Below, piece after piece: positions 13,139 through 21,470 of a DNA stretch of 31,670 nt. How positions within the stretch are numbered: position 1 is the stretch's first letter; each line of letters opens with the position of its first letter. The notes beneath the pieces were generated by a model that had not been told where the DNA came from, searched no databases, and saw only the letters and a list, made by a program, of their open reading frames with translations. The stretch is from assembly GCA_049274895.1 (NCBI GenBank), contig JBASTM010000010.1:1-31670 (forward strand), written 5' to 3'. Origin of the DNA: JACQLN01 sp049274895. Its GTDB lineage: Bacteria > Patescibacteriota > Minisyncoccia > JACQLN01. A program made the position numbers and the translations under genes.

Positions 13139-14852
13139 AATCTATTAGCTTTAACTGGATTTCGCGATTACCGTTCCATTCATTTATATCCAGCTCATAG
13201 ACCGCGTCTAAAGTGTCGCCGATTTTGAAATCCGGCGCAAGGCCATTGTGCCTAAAAAAGAGCAGCGGGAATTCTTTGAGACTTTTTTTGTCGAAGGCGA
13301 AAATTTTAAGATGCTCGGCTTTTTGCCCCAGTAAAAGCAGTTTTTTAACCTCAACGTCTTTAGTTAAAAATCTTGGCTTGGGGTTGGCTTGGCCGAACGG
13401 CTCAAATTTTTTAAGCGTCTCCATCAAACCCCAATCAATCTCGCCGAAAGAAATCTCGGCGCTGACGCGCAATTTTTTCGCCATTAATTCCGGCGTCATA
13501 ACCCCCGCGGCGTATGTGTCCAGCTTACCCCGGACGGCCGCTTCGTTTTCGGTTTTGAAACTGCACCCGGCCGCCTCGGGGTGGCCGCCGTATTGGATAA
13601 ATAAATCGGCGGCTGAACCCAGAGCGTCCATTAAATTAAAACCTGGCACACCCCGAAGCGAACCTTTTGTCTTGCCCTCCTCCATATTCTGATACAGCAT
13701 CACCGGCCGATTGTAACGCTCGGCAATTTTGGAAGCCACCAAACCCATAAGATTAACCGACCAATCGGCCGAGCCTTCCACAATAAAACTCGGCAACTCT
13801 TTGTGGGCATCCACGCGGGAACGGACTTCTTTTAAGATTTTTTCCACGATCTCGCGGCGGCGCCGGTTGTTGTCGTTCAAAGATAAAACCAGTTTGTCTA
13901 TTTTTTGCTCGTCTTCGCTGGTTAAAAGTTCGTAGGCCAGATTGGCGTGGGCCATGCGGCTCGCCGCGTTTATTCTGGGGCCGATGGTAAAACCGAGCGT
14001 AAAACTGTCCAGATTGGTGCCGAGTGTTTCCAAATCATATTTGGCCTCAATACCCGCCGATTCCATCAGTTTTCTTAAGCCGATTCTTTTTGTTTTAGCC
14101 AGAACAAACAAGCCGTACTTAACAATCACCCTGTTTTCATCTAAAAGCGGCATCATATCGGCCACCGTGGCTAAAGCCACCAGATCCAAAAGCCATTTTT
14201 CTTGCCCGTCCCCATTTCCCCCTTTATTCCTTTTTAAAGCCAAGTACAACTTAAACGCCAATCCGGTGCCGCATAAACCCTTAAACGGATATTGATCGCC
14301 TTTTTGATGCGGATTTATGAAAGCCGCGGCATCCGGCCGTCCCGCCACGGTTTGATGATGATCCACCACAATCATATCCACGCCCTTTTCTTTGGCCCAG
14401 GCGGCCTCTTTGATGTTTGTGGTGCCGCAATCCAAAGTTATTATCAGCCGGGCACCCTTGGCGACGATTGATTCTAAAGCGGTTTGGTTGACCCCGTGGC
14501 CTTCTTTTTGCCGGTCAGGTATGTAGACTTCAATGGGATAATTTATATCCTTAAAATACTCGCCCAAAACGGCGGCCGAAGAGACGCCGTCCACATCGTA
14601 GTCGGAATAAATAACAACCCTCTCTTTTTGATCTACGGCGCGTTTGACGCGCTCGCAGGCCCGATCCATATCTTTCAACAAAAATGGATCGTGGAGGCCG
14701 CCGTCATACCGGGGATTAAAAAACTTTTCTATTTTTTCCGGAGTATCCAGCCCGCGTTCAAAAAGTAGTTGCCCGATAATGGCCGGATATTTTTCCGGCC
14801 CCGACAAAAAAACTTCCGCCGCTCGCGGCGCCAGAATCCATTTATAATTCAT
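13125..14852 (-). CDS. recJ: Single-strand DNA exonuclease RecJ
   Basis: 575-residue DHH-family 5'-3' exonuclease acting in recombination and mismatch repair. The motifs are SDYDVDGVSS (DYDVDG at 84-89), IITLDCGTTN, VDHHQT (DHH, around 165-168) and the DHHA1 motif GGHPEAAGCSF near 455-465, then the OB-fold C-terminus. A small Gly/Lys-rich insertion (RNKGGNGDGQEK) follows LALK. The ATG is 7 nt from a TAGAAT box and has no Shine-Dalgarno. It leads rnhA and is separated from pgk by 50 nt. Confidence 0.95.
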   Translation of the reverse strand: MNYKWILAPRAAEVFLSGPEKYPAIIGQLLFERGLDTPEKIEKFFNPRYDGGLHDPFLLKDMDRACERVKRAVDQKERVVIYSDYDVDGVSSAAVLGEYFKDINYPIEVYIPDRQKEGHGVNQTALESIVAKGARLIITLDCGTTNIKEAAWAKEKGVDMIVVDHHQTVAGRPDAAAFINPHQKGDQYPFKGLCGTGLAFKLYLALKRNKGGNGDGQEKWLLDLVALATVADMMPLLDENRVIVKYGLFVLAKTKRIGLRKLMESAGIEAKYDLETLGTNLDSFTLGFTIGPRINAASRMAHANLAYELLTSEDEQKIDKLVLSLNDNNRRRREIVEKILKEVRSRVDAHKELPSFIVEGSADWSVNLMGLVASKIAERYNRPVMLYQNMEEGKTKGSLRGVPGFNLMDALGSAADLFIQYGGHPEAAGCSFKTENEAAVRGKLDTYAAGVMTPELMAKKLRVSAEISFGEIDWGLMETLKKFEPFGQANPKPRFLTKDVEVKKLLLLGQKAEHLKIFAFDKKSLKEFPLLFFRHNGLAPDFKIGDTLDAVYELDINEWNGNREIQLKLIDYAKK

Positions 14853-14859
14853 GAATTAC

Positions 14860-14865
14860 ATTCTA
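14860..14865 (-). promoter_or_regulatory. -10 of a leaderless recJ promoter
   Basis: TAGAAT on the minus strand, ending 7 nt before the recJ ATG. The -35 region (AT-rich) is poorly defined. Confidence 0.45.
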
Positions 14866-14902
14866 GCGCACTTTTCCAATAATAAATAAATATAAATAAT
14901 AA

Positions 14903-16072
14903 TTATTTCGCCAGTATTTCAATTCCCGGCAATTTTTCTCCGGCCAGAAATTCCAGCATGGCGCCGCCGCCGGTGGAAATATAAGTCATTTTGTCTATTA
15001 GCTTCTCTTCCGTCAAAAAACTTACCAAGTCTCCCCCGCCGATTATTTTTTCGCCCTTATTTTCGGCTACCGCCCGGGCTATGGCCAGCGAACCCGCCTT
15101 GAAAGCCGGAACTTCGGTAAGGCCCAAGGAGCCATTCCAAATTATCATTCTAGCGGTTTTAATAACTTTTTCAAAAAGGGAAATGGTGTCGGGTCCGACA
15201 TCAATAATGGATTCGTTCGCGCCAACCCGGCCAACCGGCCGGATGCCCAAGCCGTCGGGCCGGCTTAACGATTTAGAAACAGTCACGTCCACGGGCAGGT
15301 GGAGATGGTTCGAGGTCAGGTTCAATTTTTTGGCCTCAGCCGCCAAATTTTCGTCCACCACCGATTGGCCCACACCCAAGCCGCGCGAATAAAGCAAAGT
15401 ATTAGCCAAAACTCCGCCCAAAAGAATGCCGTCGGATTTATCTAAAAACTCTTTGACCAGTTTTAATTTAGTTTCGGCTTTGGCGCCGCCCATCACCAGT
15501 ACCAGCGGCCGGCGCGGTTTGGAACGGATCATGGATAAAACCGCCACTTCTTTTTCCAGCAAAAAACCGGCGTAAGATTTTAATAATTTAGGCACGCCGA
15601 CAATGGAAGCGTGGGCGCGATGCGAAGCCGCGAAAGCGTCGTTGATGAAAATATCCCCACCAGCGCTTAGACTTTTAGCGAAAGCGCCGTCATTGGCCTC
15701 TTCTTCTTTATGAAAGCGAAGATTTTCCAGCAAGATAGCTTGGCCGTTTTTTAAGTTCTTGATTTGTTTTTCCGCGACAGCGCCTATAACGTCCTGGCTA
15801 AAAAATAAATCGCGGGGCCATATTTTTTTTAATTTTTCAAAAACAGGATATAAACTGTAACGCATATCCCGCCCTTGGGGCCGGCCCAGGTGCGCGAGCA
15901 GAATTATCTTGGCTCCAGCTTGGGCTAGATAATTAAGCGTCGGCAAAACCGCTTTAAGCCGCCACTCCGCAGACACCGGCACCGCGCCGTCTTTTATGGG
16001 CACGTTAAAATCCACCCGCACCAAAACTTTTTTGCCTTGAATCTCTCCGATATTTTTTAAGCTGGGGAGCAT
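14903..16072 (-). CDS. pgk: Phosphoglycerate kinase
   Basis: 389 residues, catalysing 1,3-bisphosphoglycerate plus ADP to 3-phosphoglycerate plus ATP. Signatures are KKVLVRVDFNVPIKDG at the N-terminus, LLAHLGRPQG, ENLRFHKEEEAND, DAFAASHRAHASIVG, MGGAKAETKLKLV, IIWNGSLGLTE and the nucleotide-loop region GGGDLVSFL and STGGGAMLEFLAG. The loop VTVSKSLSRPDGLGIRPVGR differs from typical Pgk, is GC-rich and may carry repeat sequence. It follows tpiA by 16 nt. ATG at 16072 has no Shine-Dalgarno. Confidence 0.97.
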   Translation of the reverse strand: MLPSLKNIGEIQGKKVLVRVDFNVPIKDGAVPVSAEWRLKAVLPTLNYLAQAGAKIILLAHLGRPQGRDMRYSLYPVFEKLKKIWPRDLFFSQDVIGAVAEKQIKNLKNGQAILLENLRFHKEEEANDGAFAKSLSAGGDIFINDAFAASHRAHASIVGVPKLLKSYAGFLLEKEVAVLSMIRSKPRRPLVLVMGGAKAETKLKLVKEFLDKSDGILLGGVLANTLLYSRGLGVGQSVVDENLAAEAKKLNLTSNHLHLPVDVTVSKSLSRPDGLGIRPVGRVGANESIIDVGPDTISLFEKVIKTARMIIWNGSLGLTEVPAFKAGSLAIARAVAENKGEKIIGGGDLVSFLTEEKLIDKMTYISTGGGAMLEFLAGEKLPGIEILAK

Positions 16073-16088
16073 AATATAAGTTTAATTT

Positions 16089-16829
16089 TTAGCGGGAAGT
16101 GGAGATTATTGAGGCAAACTCCTCGGCATTAAGCGAGGCACTGCCGACGAGGGCGCCATCTATGTAGGGCTGGCTTAAAAATTTTAAGGCGTTGGCCGAA
16201 TTTACCGAACCACCGTACAAAAATTTTATTTTCTTGGATTCCTCGCCGAACATTTTGAAAGCGGTGTGCTTTAATTCGCCGATGATTTGATTGGACCTAG
16301 AAGGGCTGTCGGCTTTAGCGCCGGGCGTGGTGCTGATAGCCCAAACCGGCTCGTAGGCCACCGTGAGCCGCTCCAGACTTGATTCATCTAAACCAGCCGC
16401 GCTTTTTTTGAAACTCTGCACTACCTCATCAGCCCCATCGCCCTGCTGGAGCTCGCCTACTGCCATAATCACGTTAAAACCTTCGGCTAAACCGACCTTA
16501 ACTTTTTTATTGACGTCTTCATCGCTCTCCCCGAAGATTCTGCGGCGCTCGGAATGACCCGTCAGAACCCAATTAACGCCGGCATCCTTAAGCATAGAGA
16601 ACGAAACCTCGCCGGTGTAAGCGCCTTTTTGCTCCCAAAAAACATCTTGTGCGCCCCAAACGATCTGTTTGAATCTGCGAGTGAGCTCCTCCAAAAAAAT
16701 AAAAGGTGGTAACAAAACCATTCTTTCAAAATCATTAGTTTTAACTGCGTAAGCCACGCCAGAAGACAAAGCCACGGCTTCGTTCAGGGTGGGTGGATTT
16801 AACTTCCAATTGCCAACTATTAGTTTCAT
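16089..16829 (-). CDS. tpiA: Triosephosphate isomerase
   Basis: 246 residues, interconverting dihydroxyacetone phosphate and glyceraldehyde 3-phosphate. Seen are GNWKLNPPTLNEA with the substrate Lys and Asn, WGAQDVFWEQKGAYTGEVS, the catalytic His in LTGHSERRRIFGE, the catalytic Glu in AYEPVWAI, the flexible loop region (STTPGAKADSPSR, unlike the common GTGKTAT) and FLYGGSVNSANA with IDGALVGSASLNA. The ATG overlaps the galT stop by 4 nt and is preceded by GAGGTG, one of the few Shine-Dalgarno-like sites among housekeeping genes here, as expected for an internal operon gene. Confidence 0.96.
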   Translation of the reverse strand: MKLIVGNWKLNPPTLNEAVALSSGVAYAVKTNDFERMVLLPPFIFLEELTRRFKQIVWGAQDVFWEQKGAYTGEVSFSMLKDAGVNWVLTGHSERRRIFGESDEDVNKKVKVGLAEGFNVIMAVGELQQGDGADEVVQSFKKSAAGLDESSLERLTVAYEPVWAISTTPGAKADSPSRSNQIIGELKHTAFKMFGEESKKIKFLYGGSVNSANALKFLSQPYIDGALVGSASLNAEEFASIISTSR

Positions 16830-17836
16830 ATCTTAACACCTCTCAAATACTCCGCGGCTTCGTCCGGGTCCACGTCTATGACCTCGCCACCGGTGCCCAA
16901 TTCAAAACCGCCCCAGGTGGCCAAGCGCGGGTTTATTTCCAAATGCCAATGGTAATAATCGTATTCACGGTCGCGTTCGGCCGGCGGCGTGTGGATAAAA
17001 AAATTGTAGGCGGGGTTATCAAGGCCGTGATAGATTTTGGCTAAAGAAATTTTTAAGGCCTCGGCGAAGCCGGCAACCTCGCTGTCGCTTATGTCTTCAA
17101 AATAAGAGCGGTGGCTTTTGGGAAAAATTCTGACTTCGTAGGAAAATTTGGGCACGTAAGGCACTAAAGCCGCAAAAGATTCGTTTTCAAAAATAATCCT
17201 TTTCTTTTCTTTAAGCTCCCAGGCCAACACATCGCAGTGCACACACCGATCCCTCTCTGTTTGATATTTTTGAGAACCCTCCAAGCTGCGGCGGATGTCG
17301 GAGGGAATAAAAGGCAGGGCCATTATTTGGGAATGCGGGTGTGAAATGGACGCACCGGCTTCGCGGCCGTGGTTATGGAATATCAAAACGTAATTGGCGC
17401 ACTCTTTTTGGGACAATTCCACATATCTTTCATGGTAAACCTCCACCACCTGCCTGACTTCGCCAATATCCAACTGGGCCAGCGAGCGGCGATGATCCTT
17501 AAATACCACCACCTCATGATAGCCGGCGTTATCCCTAGCCAAATAAGGACCTTTTCTTGATTCGACGCTGCAGTTTTGGCCGCGGACTATGGGAAATTTG
17601 TTTTCCACCACCTGAATCGCCCAACCGCCTCCAGCCGGCGACGAATACACCTTAATAACTTCATTGCCGTGTTCTTTAGGATTTTCAAAAGGGCAAAGGT
17701 TGATGGGCGTCTCCCGCTCCGCTGGTTGAGGCGACTTAAAGGCCTCCGGGCGCTTAGCCCGCCCGGTGGAAATTATGACCCAGTCGCGGCTGACCGGATC
17801 CTGACGCAGTTCGGAGATTTCTTTTTTATTTTCCAT
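16826..17836 (-). CDS. galT: Galactose-1-phosphate uridylyltransferase
   Basis: 336 residues. GalT exchanges UMP between UDP-glucose and galactose 1-phosphate via a histidyl-UMP intermediate. The active-site HPHSQ is present in GASISHPHSQIMALPFIP, preceded by the HNHG half-motif; a metal-site pair CVHC lies in RDRCVHCDVLAWE; the N-terminus has RQDPVSRDWVIISTGRAKRPEAF and the C-terminus YHWHLEINPRLA. First gene of galT-tpiA-pgk. Placing it with glycolytic genes suggests sugar-nucleotide supply for envelope glycans, or a related nucleotidyltransferase activity (ADP-glucose phosphorylase-like members exist). Confidence 0.9.
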   Translation of the reverse strand: MENKKEISELRQDPVSRDWVIISTGRAKRPEAFKSPQPAERETPINLCPFENPKEHGNEVIKVYSSPAGGGWAIQVVENKFPIVRGQNCSVESRKGPYLARDNAGYHEVVVFKDHRRSLAQLDIGEVRQVVEVYHERYVELSQKECANYVLIFHNHGREAGASISHPHSQIMALPFIPSDIRRSLEGSQKYQTERDRCVHCDVLAWELKEKKRIIFENESFAALVPYVPKFSYEVRIFPKSHRSYFEDISDSEVAGFAEALKISLAKIYHGLDNPAYNFFIHTPPAERDREYDYYHWHLEINPRLATWGGFELGTGGEVIDVDPDEAAEYLRGVKI

Positions 17837-17866
17837 TAAATGTGATGAAACAGATCTTAAAGAGGA

Positions 17867-17992
17867 ACCAAAACATCATTCCGAGCAGCATCACGGAGAA
17901 GACAACATCTACAATAAAGAGGCCTCCGTGTCGCGTAAAGCGACGTGGTCGCCACGCGACTTTACGTCGTCTGCGAGGAGTGATGTTTTGGT
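17867..17992. repeat. MITE-like palindrome, family member 2, interrupted
   Basis: Perfect 12-bp terminal inverted repeat ACCAAAACATCA / TGATGTTTTGGT. The left arm continues TTCCGAGCAGCATCACGGAG and pairs with CTCCGTG and CTGCGAGGAG on the right, but the right arm is split by the 40-bp element at 17931-17970. The left arm resembles 4213-4240. It fills the galT-GT2 spacer and has no coding signal. Confidence 0.75.
17931..17970. repeat. 40-bp near-palindromic repeat, copy 2
   Basis: Identical to 11804-11843. It sits between CCTCCGTG and CTGCGAGG, where the pairing partner of the left arm predicts only about 3 bases (ATG), so it appears to have inserted into the MITE-like palindrome. Confidence 0.85.
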
Positions 17993-18010
17993 GAAATAAC
18001 CCTCTATGTA

Positions 18011-18745
18011 TTACTCGTATTTTTCCGTCCGCAGATACCACCAAATCTTTACCGTCTCCCACAAAGCATTGATGTAGCCCGATAATTTTACGTGGCTTTG
18101 AGCATCATTTTCCCAGTAGACCGGAATGATGCCGATTTTGTAACCGAATTTTCGGGCCAAAGCCAAAACTTCCACGTCAAAAGCCCAACGGTTGATTATG
18201 GTTTTGGAAAATATTCTTTCGGCCGCGGCGGCCGTAAAACCCTTAAAACCGTTTTGGGTGTCCCAAATGCCCGGAACCGCCAAAAATTGAATAAACAGAT
18301 TGCCTAAATCACCCAAAAATCTTTTAAGAACCGACTGGGGCACGGCTTGGGTAGCGCCAATAACGTCGCGATAATCGCGCGAACCAATCACCACTTCAAA
18401 ACCTTCCTGAAACTTGGGCAGTAACTTTTCCAAGTGGCGGATATCCGTGGAATTGTCGGCATCGCTAAAAACCCTGATCTCGCCCTTGGCCGCCAGCATG
18501 CCTTGGCGCACCACGTAACCTTTGCCGTGATTTATTTTATTATTGATCACCTTAAGCTGCGGCCAATCACTACAAAAGTTCTGGGCGAACTCGGCTGTAC
18601 GATCGCGAGCGCCATCCACCATCACTAAAACTTCAGAGCTATAACTTTGGGCCGACAGATATTCTTTAATCCTTTCTAGCGTCCGGCCGATTCTTTTTTC
18701 TTCGTTATAGGCAGGAACTATAAGCGACAGGTAGGGCTTGTCCAT
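18011..18745 (-). CDS. GT2 glycosyltransferase, dolichyl-phosphate glucosyltransferase-like
   Basis: 244 residues with a GT-A fold. SLIVPAYNEEKRIGRTLERI is the nucleotide-binding start, VDGARDRTAEFA follows, VFSDADNSTDIRHLEKLL carries the metal-binding DAD (DxD-like), then VVIGSRDYRD, DTQNGFKGF and RWAFDVEVLALARK, the pattern of polyprenyl-phosphate glucosyl/mannosyltransferases. It likely transfers a sugar to undecaprenyl phosphate at the membrane for surface glycans. No C-terminal membrane helices are present. The ATG is 6 nt from a TAGAAT box, so probably leaderless. Confidence 0.88.
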   Translation of the reverse strand: MDKPYLSLIVPAYNEEKRIGRTLERIKEYLSAQSYSSEVLVMVDGARDRTAEFAQNFCSDWPQLKVINNKINHGKGYVVRQGMLAAKGEIRVFSDADNSTDIRHLEKLLPKFQEGFEVVIGSRDYRDVIGATQAVPQSVLKRFLGDLGNLFIQFLAVPGIWDTQNGFKGFTAAAAERIFSKTIINRWAFDVEVLALARKFGYKIGIIPVYWENDAQSHVKLSGYINALWETVKIWWYLRTEKYE

Positions 18746-18751
18746 AAGCTT

Positions 18752-18757
18752 ATTCTA
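18752..18757 (-). promoter_or_regulatory. -10 of a leaderless GT2 promoter
   Basis: TAGAAT on the minus strand, 6 nt before the ATG at 18745. It lies just downstream of the terminator of the small-protein unit. Confidence 0.45.
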
Positions 18758-18772
18758 ACAAAATAAAGACAA

Positions 18773-18807
18773 TAAAAAAACGGCTCCATCTGCTTGACAG
18801 AGCCGTT
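18773..18807 (-). terminator. Terminator of the small membrane-protein unit
   Basis: AACGGCTCTGTC and GATGGAGCCGTT pair with one mismatch across a 5-nt loop, followed on the minus strand by TTTTTTTATT. Confidence 0.85.
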
Positions 18808-18828
18808 AAGTTCTCCGCCGCGCCATGT

Positions 18829-18945
18829 TTAGCGCGGCCCGAATTCCTCGGGATCAAGATCGGGCACGCAGGCCACGCTATCCAGTAGAATCCATACGAC
18901 CACTGCGAGAACCACGCCGGTACAACAAAGGATGACAATACTCAT
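18829..18945 (-). CDS. Small single-pass membrane protein, 38 residues
   Basis: MSIVILCCTGVVLAVVVWIL forms one hydrophobic helix with two adjacent cysteines, followed by an acidic tail (DLDPEEFGPR). GGAGGAGG precedes the ATG by 9 nt, and the start is one base past the stop of the upstream 66-residue ORF. The next feature downstream is a clean terminator. I do not recognise a family. It could be an accessory envelope peptide or a toxin-like membrane peptide. Confidence 0.6.
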   Translation of the reverse strand: MSIVILCCTGVVLAVVVWILLDSVACVPDLDPEEFGPR

Positions 18946-18946
18946 A

Positions 18947-19147
18947 TCAACAAACCTCCTCCAGCTCGGCTGTTGTTTTGAGAAGTTCCCGGCGATGTAT
19001 TTCATCCAACATCCGGCCGCTTTCCTTGGCCGAAGCAAAGAACATCAGTACCACCAAAAAAAGAAACCAGACCGCCGAAGAGACAACACTTCCAAAGACA
19101 AAACTGCCCATATCCTCCGGCTTAAAAAATGATAGCAGTTGGAGCAT
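18947..19147 (-). CDS. Small membrane protein, 66 residues
   Basis: A helix at residues 14-40 (GSFVFGSVVSSAVWFLFLVV and LMFFASA) is followed by a charged segment (KESGRMLDEIHRRELLKTTAELEEVC) with coiled-coil character. The ATG is preceded by AAAGGCGG at 7 nt. First gene of a two-gene unit with its own promoter inside the ruvX 3' end and a terminator at 18773-18807. No family recognised. Confidence 0.6.
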   Translation of the reverse strand: MLQLLSFFKPEDMGSFVFGSVVSSAVWFLFLVVLMFFASAKESGRMLDEIHRRELLKTTAELEEVC

Positions 19148-19198
19148 CTTGCACCGCCTTTCCGGTTTAGGTTTTTAGAGAACAGCACTTTATTGTTC

Positions 19199-19227
19199 AA
19201 AATACCAAAATCAATGTATTCGGTCAA
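19199..19227 (-). promoter_or_regulatory. Promoter of the small membrane-protein unit
   Basis: Minus strand TTGACC (19227-19222), 17-nt spacer, TATTTT (19204-19199). The -35 lies inside the last codons of ruvX. It gives a leader of about 45 nt before the ATG at 19147. Confidence 0.7.
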
Positions 19228-19582
19228 GATAGGTTTGGAGTATGAGAGCGGCCGAAGATTCATCTATTTTTTCCGAGTTTTCGGCGGCCATTTTGGAACT
19301 AAAAATTTCACTCACGGTTTCCACGGGTATGCCGGTGCGGGCTTCTACGTCTTCGGCAAATTCCGTGACTCTTTCCGCGAAATCATTTTTTTGGCCGTTA
19401 AAACTCACCGGCACACCTACGATTATTTTTTCTATGACCTCGGTTTTGACGATATCAGCGAGTTCATTAAGCACACCCGGACCATTGGCTATGGTCTTAA
19501 AAGGCGTGGCGATTTTAAGCCGGCTGTCGGCTTTAGCCAGGCCGATTCTTTTTTCGCCATAGTCAATGCCTAAATACATCAT
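19211..19582 (-). CDS. ruvX: YqgF/RuvX family nuclease
   Basis: 123-residue RNase H-fold protein. MYLGIDYGEKRIGLAKAD contains the catalytic Asp7, IIVGVPVSFNG the central strand, and IDESSAALILQTYL the C-terminal acidic motif. The common DERL(S/T)T segment is degenerate (VSEIFSS) but keeps the Glu. YqgF proteins process 16S rRNA 3'/5' ends and have been proposed as Holliday-junction resolvases. Last gene of adk-map-ydjM-like-ruvX, overlapping its upstream neighbour by 4 nt. Confidence 0.88.
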   Translation of the reverse strand: MMYLGIDYGEKRIGLAKADSRLKIATPFKTIANGPGVLNELADIVKTEVIEKIIVGVPVSFNGQKNDFAERVTEFAEDVEARTGIPVETVSEIFSSKMAAENSEKIDESSAALILQTYLDRIH

Positions 19583-20127
19583 GCGTATAAAACAATTAGA
19601 GCGATAATAAAAATTAAAAATTCAAAAACGGCGATGGGGTGCAGTTTAAGATAAAAATTTCTTAACCAGTGGTCGTCGCCGTGGCGATGGATAACTTCTT
19701 TAAGTTCGGCCGGCGACCAGGAAACCAAAAATTTCAACGAAAACCGGCCGTTCTTTTCGGAAAAAAATTTATAAGACCTGCCGGATAGCGGCCACCACCA
19801 TTTGATGCCCCAGCCCATTCCCACGCTGTCGTGCAGAAAATGGGCTAAGACGGCCAACCCAAAGAGTGCGGCGTAGACCTGTCCCAAAAACCAATGGATT
19901 AACAACAGCACCGGCAGATAGGTAAGTGGAAAATGCGTTAGTTCACGGTGGTGGCCCTGCACCCGGCCGCCAATACGGCCGCGCTTGGCCAGTTCCACAA
20001 AAATATCCAGATCGGGCAGTAAAGAAAAACCGACTCCGGCCAACACCAGTTGATACGACAAATCCACTCCAAAAAAATTGGATAAAATAATGGAAAGTAA
20101 TATGCCGACACCTATGTCTAGAAACAT
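19579..20127 (-). CDS. YdjM/DUF457-like membrane metal-dependent hydrolase
   Basis: 182 residues with four or five membrane helices. The motif GHHRELTHFPL (two adjacent His, then Glu and His) and AHFLHDSVGMGWGIKWWWPLSGRSYKFF (HxxxD, and the W-rich WPLS turn) match the LexA-binding/YdjM metal-dependent hydrolase family (PF04307). The substrate is unknown; family members relate to phospholipid phosphatases. Starts directly after the map stop and overlaps ruvX by 4 nt. Confidence 0.8.
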   Translation of the reverse strand: MFLDIGVGILLSIILSNFFGVDLSYQLVLAGVGFSLLPDLDIFVELAKRGRIGGRVQGHHRELTHFPLTYLPVLLLIHWFLGQVYAALFGLAVLAHFLHDSVGMGWGIKWWWPLSGRSYKFFSEKNGRFSLKFLVSWSPAELKEVIHRHGDDHWLRNFYLKLHPIAVFEFLIFIIALIVLYA

Positions 20128-20889
20128 TTATTTAGTCAAAACATCAACCCCTCGCGATGTTACAACAACTGTGTGTTCAAAATGAGCGGCCAAACTTTGG
20201 TCTCGGGTTTCGTAGACAAAACCATCCAAGCCAACCTTAACTTCCGGCCGGCCCAGAGCCACCATCGGCTCAATGGCAATGACCATCCCTTCTTTCAGTA
20301 GCGGTTCGTCGCCGGGTTGGCCATAATTGGGCAGATACGGATCCTCCTGCAAACCGCGCCCCACGCCGTGCCCCGTCAATTCGCGCACTACGGAAAATTT
20401 GGCCGATTCCACGTGATGTTGGATTTTGGAAGCGATATCGCCCCAATACACACCCGGCTTGACCATGCTTACGGCCAAATCCAGAGCGCCTTTGGTAACC
20501 AACAGCAACTCTTGAGCGGCACGGGAAATATCGCCTAAGCCCAAAGTCACGGCGCTGTCGGTATGGTAACCGTTGTACAAAACGCCCAGATCCAAACTGA
20601 CAATATCGCCTTCTTTCAAAACCCGCTCGTCGGGCAGGCCGTGCACCACTTCATGGTTTAACGAAATGCACAAACTGGCCGGATATGATTTTTTGGCGCC
20701 GGCCGGCTTGTAGCCCTTAAAAGACGGCTTGGCATCGTAACCCAAAACCAATTTTTCGGCCAAGTCGTTTAAGTATTTTAAGCTGACGCCGATTTTCACT
20801 TCGGCGGCAATTTCTTGTAAAACACGCGCCAGGATTTTTCCACCCTGGCGCATGATTTCTATTTCTTGGGAAGATTTTATGTATATCAC
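20128..20889 (-). CDS. map: Methionine aminopeptidase, type I
   Basis: 253 residues, removing N-terminal Met. The five metal ligands of the pita-bread fold are visible: Asp in VSLDLGV, Asp in YHTDSAVT, His in LTGHGVGR, Glu in IAIEPMV and Glu in FEHTVVV. The substrate-binding His is in NHEVVHGLPDERVL. The ATG overlaps the adk stop by 4 nt, preserving the common adk-map order. Confidence 0.96.
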   Translation of the reverse strand: MIYIKSSQEIEIMRQGGKILARVLQEIAAEVKIGVSLKYLNDLAEKLVLGYDAKPSFKGYKPAGAKKSYPASLCISLNHEVVHGLPDERVLKEGDIVSLDLGVLYNGYHTDSAVTLGLGDISRAAQELLLVTKGALDLAVSMVKPGVYWGDIASKIQHHVESAKFSVVRELTGHGVGRGLQEDPYLPNYGQPGDEPLLKEGMVIAIEPMVALGRPEVKVGLDGFVYETRDQSLAAHFEHTVVVTSRGVDVLTK

Positions 20890-21458
20890 GCCAGATTCAA
20901 GGCCTGCTTAATACGCTCGTGAATTTCTTCCACTGTTCCCATGCCGTCCACTTTAATCAACCGGCCGGATTTTTCATAATACTCAATCGCCGGAATGGTT
21001 TGGGTGTTAAACCAATCCAAACGCGCTCTGACAGATTCTTCGGTGTCATCACTGCGGCCCCTTAACAGTAAACGTCCAACAGCTTCGTCTTCGGTAATGT
21101 CTACCAAAATAGGTTTGATATCGGTACGCCCCAACCAGTTTAAGACCTCATCCATTTCTTTGGCTTCATCCAAGCGGCGGGGCGAGCCGTCTATAATCAC
21201 GTTTTCCAAACCTGATCTTAAACCGTCAACCAGTTCTCTCTGCCACAAAAAAGAGGCCAGCCATTCCGGAGGCAAACCACCGACCTTCAAAATTTCCTTA
21301 ACCTTCCGGCCAGCTATGATTTCAGTTCCGGCCATTTCCCTAAAAAGATCGCCGGTATAAATGTAAAGGCAGGGCTCAAGCAGTTTTTTTAAGAGTTCCG
21401 CCTGCGTGCCTTTGCCCGACCCCGACCGGCCTAAGATGATTATGGTTTGTGGAGACAT
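20886..21458 (-). CDS. adk: Adenylate kinase
   Basis: 190 residues, the short-lid type, catalysing AMP plus ATP to 2 ADP. The P-loop at 10-18 reads GRSGSGKGT, a variant of the common GxPGAGKGT. YTGDLFREMAGTEIIAGRKV is the AMP site, VIIDGSPRRLDEAKEMD replaces the usual DGFPR with DGSPR, and LLRGRSDDTEESVRARLDWF is the arginine-rich region. The ATG is 12 nt from a TACAAT box with no Shine-Dalgarno. The two P-loop and DGSPR changes are seen in other CPR-type kinases only to my impression, so UMP/CMP or AMP specificity is not settled. Confidence 0.9.
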   Translation of the reverse strand: MSPQTIIILGRSGSGKGTQAELLKKLLEPCLYIYTGDLFREMAGTEIIAGRKVKEILKVGGLPPEWLASFLWQRELVDGLRSGLENVIIDGSPRRLDEAKEMDEVLNWLGRTDIKPILVDITEDEAVGRLLLRGRSDDTEESVRARLDWFNTQTIPAIEYYEKSGRLIKVDGMGTVEEIHERIKQALNLA

Positions 21459-21470
21459 TTTACTGGTTAG

